A stretch of 9,558 nt of DNA, taken from an uncultured Variovorax sp. (GTDB taxonomy: Bacteria; Pseudomonadota; Gammaproteobacteria; Burkholderiales; Burkholderiaceae_C). The translations under genes and the position numbers were made by a program. Shown here in pieces: positions 5,697 through 9,558 of the stretch. Positions within the stretch are counted from its first letter, which is position 1, and each line of letters starts with the position of its first letter. The notes under the pieces are model-generated. The model worked only from the letters and a program-made list of their open reading frames with translations, did not search any database and had not been told where the DNA came from. Where the stretch lies: the NCBI GenBank assembly GCA_903872875.1, contig CAIQMJ010000838.1:1-9558 (forward strand), written 5' to 3'.

Positions 5697-5999
5697 ATGG
5701 CACTCGCTGTTCTCAACCTCGTCTCGCAACCACGGTTCCCTTCCGGGCAAGTGGTCATGACCGCCGGCATCAACGATCTGGTCCAGCAGGGCCAGCTCAA
5801 TCCGGTGCCTTATCTGCGTCGCCACCTTCGTGGTGACTGGGGCGATCTCGACGACTGCGACCGGCGTTCCAACGACGCCGCGTTGAAGTCCGGAGACCGC
5901 TTGTTCTCGTCCTACCAGGTCACGCCCGACCTGAAGCTCTGGATCATCACCGAGTGGGACCGCAGCGTCACCACGCTGCTGCTGCCATCCGAGTACTGA
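5697..5999 (+). CDS. Small conserved ICE/plasmid-type protein, function unknown (100 residues)
   Basis: A 100-residue protein with the pattern PYLRRHLRGDWGDLDDCDRRSNDAAL... SYQV... LKLWIITEWDRSVTTLLLPSEY; only short pieces are quoted here. I recall a widespread family of about 100 residues in plasmids and ICEs with the same layout: an H-GDWG-L-D motif at 43-51, then a helix with NDAAL, then a Tyr and LWIITE-DRS-T-LLLP-EY at the end. It is usually annotated only as hypothetical and sometimes, without good evidence, as a restriction-related protein. The start at 5697 is supported by GAAGGAGA at 5682-5689; an in-frame ATG 39 bases upstream sits within the leader hairpin and is rejected. It lies between the methyltransferase and the helicase genes. 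Confidence 0.82.
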   Translation: MALAVLNLVSQPRFPSGQVVMTAGINDLVQQGQLNPVPYLRRHLRGDWGDLDDCDRRSNDAALKSGDRLFSSYQVTPDLKLWIITEWDRSVTTLLLPSEY

Positions 6000-6008
6000 T
6001 CGTCATCT

Positions 6009-6031
6009 GACGGCCTGGCCGTCTTTCTCTT
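6009..6031 (+). terminator. Intrinsic terminator after the 100-residue gene
   Basis: GACGGCC (6009-6015) and GGCCGTC (6017-6023) are perfect complements around a single T; in practice the innermost pairs open to form the loop. TTTCTCTT follows at 6024-6031. It begins nine bases after the stop codon, as an ordinary gene-end terminator would. It precedes a second, separate hairpin element, so this gap carries two. Confidence 0.75.
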
Positions 6032-6034
6032 CCC

Positions 6035-6085
6035 ACCCCTGGGGCATGCCATCGCCCCGCAGGGGTCGGTGCATGCCCCTTCTTC
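6035..6085 (+). terminator. Leader element with two mutually exclusive structures before the helicase gene
   Basis: Form A: GGGGCATGC (6041-6049) pairs perfectly with GCATGCCCC (6071-6079), enclosing CCCC (6055-6058)/GGGG (6062-6065) around GCA. TTCTTC follows at 6080-6085, giving a terminator-like shape. Form B: ACCCCTG (6035-6041) pairs perfectly with CAGGGGT (6060-6066), enclosing GGGC (6042-6045)/GCCC (6054-6057). The two forms use the same bases and cannot coexist in full. The ribosome binding site GGAG follows directly at 6089-6092. Confidence 0.65.
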
Positions 6086-6099
6086 ATTGGAGCATCACC

Positions 6100-8370
6100 A
6101 TGTCACTCGATCTCGAAACTGTTCCCGACGTGCCCGCGCAGGGCGACCTGCTCGAAGCCGCGTCTTCTCCGCTCTCCATCAGCCTGACCGACTTCGTGTC
6201 GGAGTTCGGCGATGAGCTGCTCGACTCGCTCAACCGTGCCAATCCTCCGGTCTACACCGGCCAGGTGCGGGTGCATCGGCAACTCATCCTCGCAGCGCTC
6301 AAGCGCAAGCTGTTCCAGGCGCAAGCCGATGTGGTCCATGCCGTGACCGAGCTGCTGGTCGATCGTGGCGAACGCGCCGCGATCGTCAATGGCGAAATGG
6401 GCTGCGGCAAGACGACGGTGGGCATTGCCACCGCCGCCGTGCTCAACGCCGAAGGCTACCGCCGTACCCTGGTCCTTTCTCCGCCGCACCTGGTCTACAA
6501 GTGGCGGCGGGAAATCCAGGAGACGGTGGCCGGCGCCAAGGTCTGGGTCCTCAACGGCCCGGACACGCTGGTCAAGCTGCTGAAGCTGCGCGAGCAACTG
6601 GGTGTGCCGGCGCTGGGTCAGGAGTTCTTCGTTCTCGGCCGCGTGCGCATGCGCATGGGTTTCCACTGGAAGCCCGCGTTCGTGCATCGGCGCACCCGTC
6701 ATGGCGACGTGGGGGCTTGCCCGCACTGCGGGCATGTCATTACCGATCTGGACGGCGAGCCGGTCAACTCGATCGAACTCGAAGCGGAGGAATCCCGCCG
6801 CAAGTGCGGTCACTGCGCCTCGGCGCTGTGGACGCTGATTCGTCCCAGAGGCGTGTCCGCCAGCGACCAGTCTTCCGCTGTGCTCAAAGCACTCCAGCGC
6901 ATTCCAACGATCGGCCAGGTCACCGCGCAGAAGCTGATGCAGAAGTTCGGTGATGCCTTCCTGGCGTCGATGCTCGGGGACAACATCCACGAGTTCATCA
7001 ACCTGATGGACGGCAACGGCGAACTGGTCTTCTCGGACCGGCAAGCCCATCGCATGGAACGTGCGATGGCCAGCATGGAGTTCGGATTCGGCGAGGGCGG
7101 CTACCAGCCGTCCGAGTTCATCAAGCGGCAGTTGCCCCAGGGCACGTTCGACCTGCTCATCGCCGACGAGGCGCACGAGTACAAGAACGGTGGCTCCGCG
7201 CAGGGTCAGGCCATGGGTGTTCTCGCAGCGAAAGCACGCAAGACGCTCTTGCTCACCGGGACGCTCATGGGCGGCTACGGCGACGACCTGTTCCATCTGC
7301 TGTTCCGAGCCTTGCCCGGACGGATGATCGAAGACGGCTACCGGCCGACCAAGCAAGGCTCCATGACGTCGGCCGCGATGGCGTTCATGCGTGATCACGG
7401 GGTGCTCAAGGACATCTATTCCGAGAGCACGGGCACGGCGCACAAGACGGCCAAGGGCACCAAGGTATCGGTGCGCACGGTCAAGGCGCCGGGGTTTGGT
7501 CCCAAGGGCGTGTTGCGTTGCGTCCTGCCGTTCACGGTCTTCCTGAAGTTGAAGGACATCGGCGGCAATGTGCTGCCGCCCTACGACGAGGAGTTCCTTG
7601 AGGTCACGATGGACACGGCGCAAGCCGCGGCCTATCGCGATCTGGCGGGGCGACTGACTTCGGAGCTGAAGCAAGCCCTGGCGAAGCGTGACACAACGCT
7701 GCTGGGTGTCGTTCTCAACGTGCTGCTGGCTTGGCCGGACACCTGCTTCCGGTCGGAGACGGTGGTGCATCCGCGCACGCGCAACACCTTGGCGTTCGTA
7801 CCCTCCCAGTTCAACGAGCTGGAGGTCATGCCCAAGGAACGTGAGCTGATCGAAATCTGCAAGCAGGAGAAAGCAGAAGGTCGCAAGACCCTGGTCTACA
7901 GCGTCTACACCGGCACGCGCGACACCACGTCGCGTTTGAAGGTGCTGCTGGAACAGGAAGGCTTCAAGGTGGCGGTGCTGCGCGCGAGCGTGGATGCCTC
8001 CCGCCGGGAAGACTGGATCGCCGAGCAGTTGGACCGCGGCATCGATGTGCTCATCACCAATCCCGAGTTGGTCAAGACGGGACTGGACCTGTTGGAGTTC
8101 CCGACGATCGTGTTCATGCAGTCGGGCTACAACGTGTACTCGCTGCAGCAGGCCGCACGCCGCTCATGGCGTATCGGCCAGAAGCAGCCGGTGCGCGTGA
8201 TCTACCTGGGCTACGCGAACACGTCGCAGATGACCTGCCTTGGCTTGATGGCCAGGAAGATCATGGTGTCGCAGAGCACTTCGGGAGACGTGCCTGAATC
8301 CGGGCTCGATGTCCTGAACCAGGATGGCGACTCGGTGGAGGTGGCACTGGCACGGCAGTTGGTGCACTGA
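6100..8370 (+). CDS. SNF2-type DEAH helicase/ATPase of the ICE backbone, with inserted zinc ribbon and HhH-like segment
   Basis: A 756-residue superfamily 2 ATPase, likely a DNA translocase. Walker A GEMGCGKTT is at residues 98-106, motif Ia about TLVLSPPHLVYKWRRE, motif II DEAH at 356-359 (LIADEAHEYKN), and motif III LLLTGT at 383-388. The C-terminal RecA domain spans about 595-720, with TLVYSVYTGTRDT, VLITNPELVKTGLDL and the SNF2-type motif VI QAARRSWRIGQ (684-694). Between motifs Ia and II lies an insertion with a four-cysteine zinc ribbon, C207-X2-C210 and C236-X2-C239, and then a helix-hairpin-helix-like run IPTIGQVTAQKLMQKFG (268-284). All core motifs are intact. The start at 6100 has GGAG at 6089-6092. 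It is the last gene of the block and ends just before a strong terminator. Substrate unknown; DNA repair, replication or anti-restriction roles are all possible. Confidence 0.9.
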   Translation: MSLDLETVPDVPAQGDLLEAASSPLSISLTDFVSEFGDELLDSLNRANPPVYTGQVRVHRQLILAALKRKLFQAQADVVHAVTELLVDRGERAAIVNGEMGCGKTTVGIATAAVLNAEGYRRTLVLSPPHLVYKWRREIQETVAGAKVWVLNGPDTLVKLLKLREQLGVPALGQEFFVLGRVRMRMGFHWKPAFVHRRTRHGDVGACPHCGHVITDLDGEPVNSIELEAEESRRKCGHCASALWTLIRPRGVSASDQSSAVLKALQRIPTIGQVTAQKLMQKFGDAFLASMLGDNIHEFINLMDGNGELVFSDRQAHRMERAMASMEFGFGEGGYQPSEFIKRQLPQGTFDLLIADEAHEYKNGGSAQGQAMGVLAAKARKTLLLTGTLMGGYGDDLFHLLFRALPGRMIEDGYRPTKQGSMTSAAMAFMRDHGVLKDIYSESTGTAHKTAKGTKVSVRTVKAPGFGPKGVLRCVLPFTVFLKLKDIGGNVLPPYDEEFLEVTMDTAQAAAYRDLAGRLTSELKQALAKRDTTLLGVVLNVLLAWPDTCFRSETVVHPRTRNTLAFVPSQFNELEVMPKERELIEICKQEKAEGRKTLVYSVYTGTRDTTSRLKVLLEQEGFKVAVLRASVDASRREDWIAEQLDRGIDVLITNPELVKTGLDLLEFPTIVFMQSGYNVYSLQQAARRSWRIGQKQPVRVIYLGYANTSQMTCLGLMARKIMVSQSTSGDVPESGLDVLNQDGDSVEVALARQLVH

Positions 8371-8388
8371 ACTTCGTTTGACCTTCGG

Positions 8389-8416
8389 CGGCCTCCGTCG
8401 GGAGGCCGTTTCTTTT
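8389..8416 (+). terminator. Strong rho-independent terminator ending the backbone block
   Basis: CGGCCTCC (8389-8396) and GGAGGCCG (8401-8408) are perfect complements around GTCG, followed by TTTCTTTT at 8409-8416. It stands 18 bases after the helicase stop and marks the end of the plus-strand transcription unit. Confidence 0.88.
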
Positions 8417-8739
8417 CCAGTCCGTGCCAATTTCGATGAAAGTCGAAGGTCTCAAACCGACCCCTTGCTGCCCTTCGGCCAACAGCCATAGACGAAGGCA
8501 ATGCAGCGATTGCTGACGGCCAAGCGTGGCCCGAGGACTTCCGCTATAGGCGACATTGCCGACCTCGGGGCGTAGGCGACACGCCGCAACGGGTGCGTTG
8601 CCTCATAGTCGCCTGCTATCCCAAAACCTGGCCATGAGCGGGGGAGTAGTCACCGTCGCGAGCTGCGCCTCTAATCGTTCGATGCAAACAGCTCAAGAGC
8701 CTGGAGTTACCGACAATAATCTCGCTTCACATCCCAAAT
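8417..8739. other. Gene-free region between the helicase terminator and the SLOG gene
   Basis: No convincing gene is seen on either strand over these 323 bases. Features seen: a small hairpin TTCGA/TCGAA (8432-8436/8443-8447), a run of five hairpins between 8498 and 8601 (listed separately), a 9-base direct repeat TAGGCGACA at 8547-8555 and 8573-8581, and an A/T-richer stretch at 8660-8750 toward the SLOG stop. No clear terminator for the minus-strand gene was found. The base composition changes here, which suits a backbone/cargo boundary. Confidence 0.6.
8498..8601. other. Cluster of five close-packed inverted repeats (possible structured RNA or DNA site)
   Basis: In about 100 bases: GCAAT/ATTGC (8498-8502/8509-8513); GGCCA/TGGCC around AGCG (8518-8531); CCGAGG/CCTCGG (8531-8536/8563-8568); GGCGT/ACGCC (8569-8573/8581-8585); GCAACG/CGTTGC around GGTG (8586-8601). 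All arms are perfect. Each is short, but their density is unusual. No T-runs follow. It could be a small RNA, a recombination or mobility site, or a decayed repeat. Confidence 0.35.
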
Positions 8740-9558
8740 CTAAATACGTGGCGTGCTCGGTAGTCCAGCAGCAGTTCCTCCGAAAACGCGCAACAGTCCG
8801 CGAAGCATCAACGCCACAGCTTCGTCAACGTGAACAGTTCGGGCTAGCGTCTCGTTCTCATCACTGCCCAAGCCGTTCCTCAGCGCGGTTGAGTCCAGAC
8901 CGGAAAATTGTTCGCGACCTGCCCAGGGGACAACCAGCGTTGGACGGTGCGGGACCAGATGCAACTCTTCGGCAATGTCCCGCGCGCAGCCCCCAAAACC
9001 ACCGAGCAAGTACAACGGTTGACCCGCGCTCAAGGAACAAAGTGCCTCTTCGGCGATGCCGGGCATTCGTCCCTTGAATCCCGAAACGTGCCCGCCCAGC
9101 ACAATCCTCGCATCACTCGCATCGGTCAACACACGCCTCAGCGCAGTGAGGCCGACGGCCCACTCCTCGCTCGTTGGCAATTGCGCAGTCCCTGCCGGCG
9201 ACATTGCATCGAGCGCTAGCTCTTGGCCTTGCTGGCCCAAGCAGTGAAGCTCTGCCAGCCCCTTGAGATCCTGTGCAAGCGTTTGAATCTCTTGCGCGGG
9301 CTTGCCGGAGTGAACCGGCCAGGCCAAGTAACTCACAATGGCTGGCCGAGCGTCGCCGACATCCGCGTCTCGTCGATGTCTTGCCACCAATTCGAACAGG
9401 AGCTCAGTAAAGCCATGCGCACGTAGATCACCCCCGTAGACCAGCCGCGCTCCCATCGCCAACAGGTGCCGTGCCACTTCAGTCATCGCGTCGCGCAAGT
9501 GCTCGGCGGCAAGACCAAAGGCCATCATGTCTGCACTCTCGGAAATTGAGATCGCAAC
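8740..9558 (-). CDS. SLOG-superfamily (DprA/LOG-like Rossmann) protein, N-terminus outside window
   Basis: 272 residues are visible. The frame is open to the right edge and the ten residues before the first Met (VAISISESAD) look like the first strand of the domain, so the gene begins beyond the window. SLOG proteins bind nucleotides or nucleotide-derived ligands. The visible glycine-rich elements are YGGDLRAHGFTELLFEL (41-57), then, after an alpha/beta stretch, RIVLGGHVSGFKGRMPGIAE (151-170) and LYLLGGFGGCARDIAEEL (182-199), equivalent to the GG-G loops and PGG-GT-like turn of LOG/DprA folds. It resembles the stand-alone SLOG groups described beside TIR and Sir2 domains; the exact group is not certain. 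It is convergent to the backbone block, with flanking DNA less GC-rich. Role in signalling or phage defence is inferred. Confidence 0.8.
   Translation of the reverse strand, partial: VAISISESADMMAFGLAAEHLRDAMTEVARHLLAMGARLVYGGDLRAHGFTELLFELVARHRRDADVGDARPAIVSYLAWPVHSGKPAQEIQTLAQDLKGLAELHCLGQQGQELALDAMSPAGTAQLPTSEEWAVGLTALRRVLTDASDARIVLGGHVSGFKGRMPGIAEEALCSLSAGQPLYLLGGFGGCARDIAEELHLVPHRPTLVVPWAGREQFSGLDSTALRNGLGSDENETLARTVHVDEAVALMLRGLLRVFGGTAAGLPSTPRI

Noticed and set aside
6103..7770. Long open frame of 555 residues on the minus strand opposite the helicase gene
   Set aside because: It is antisense to a protein with all SNF2/DEAH motifs in order. Its translation is His/Arg/Gln-rich with no motif, as expected of a shadow frame in GC-rich DNA.
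4469..8370. A DISARM-type defence locus suggested by methyltransferase plus SNF2 helicase
   Set aside because: No DrmB (DUF1998) or phospholipase-D DrmC gene is visible, and the neighbours are ordinary ICE backbone families.
8498..8601. A retron ncRNA or CRISPR array in the hairpin cluster
   Set aside because: There is no reverse transcriptase or cas gene in the window. Repeats are only two copies of a 9-mer, and the hairpins do not share a sequence.
8556..9077. 173-residue plus-strand frame opposite the SLOG gene
   Set aside because: It is antisense to the glycine-rich SLOG motifs and runs through the gene-free hairpin region; no ribosome binding site or recognisable motif.
1..9558. tRNA, rRNA, insertion sequence or integrase/attachment site
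   Set aside because: No cloverleaf-like segment with a CCA-adjacent acceptor stem, no rRNA signature, and no transposase or integrase motif was found on either strand.

Overview
The window is GC-rich, gene-dense proteobacterial DNA. It looks like part of an integrative and conjugative element (ICE) of the SPI-7 / PAGI-2 / ICEclc type. Recognition rests on a co-directional block of backbone genes: a DUF3577 (STY4534-type) protein, a DUF3275 protein, a DUF6927-like protein, a DUF6094 methyltransferase and a large SNF2-type helicase. The host is probably a gamma- or betaproteobacterium; I cannot fix the genus. All family names come from recognising the protein sequence, not from a search.

Layout. 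(1) Bases 2-801, + strand: the end of an arsenic-resistance operon, with the C-terminal third of an ACR3 arsenite efflux permease followed by a complete glutaredoxin-type arsenate reductase whose Cys12, Arg60, Arg94 and Arg107 are all in place. (2) Bases 802-1627: a junction zone. It holds a 75-residue minus-strand gene with a coiled-coil start, a small plus-strand gene that seems broken by an amber codon, and a 316-base gene-free leader full of hairpins. (3) Bases 1628-8370, + strand: eight ICE backbone genes in a row. (4) Bases 8371-8739: a clear terminator, then a gene-free stretch containing five close-packed hairpins. (5) Bases 8740-9558, - strand: a SLOG-superfamily (DprA/LOG-like) protein that runs off the right edge, in DNA of visibly different composition; probably cargo, possibly defence-related.

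How the genes may work together. ACR3 and ArsC form a classic arsenate reduction/arsenite export pair and are accessory cargo. The backbone block combines a possibly SSB-like protein, an adenine-type methyltransferase, a helicase with an embedded zinc ribbon and helix-hairpin-helix-like segment, and small conserved proteins of unknown function. This suggests handling or protection of element DNA during transfer, but that is inference.

The most unusual signal is not a gene. Six of the eight backbone genes are preceded, within about 20-35 bases of the start codon, by a terminator-like hairpin. In most cases it carries a short C-run/G-run pairing that could compete with it and is followed by a T-rich tract and then the ribosome binding site. 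A seventh gene has a strong terminator further upstream. The one junction without such an element (3388-3403) is a tight coupled junction. This looks like a repeated cis-acting leader that could set the expression of each gene separately.
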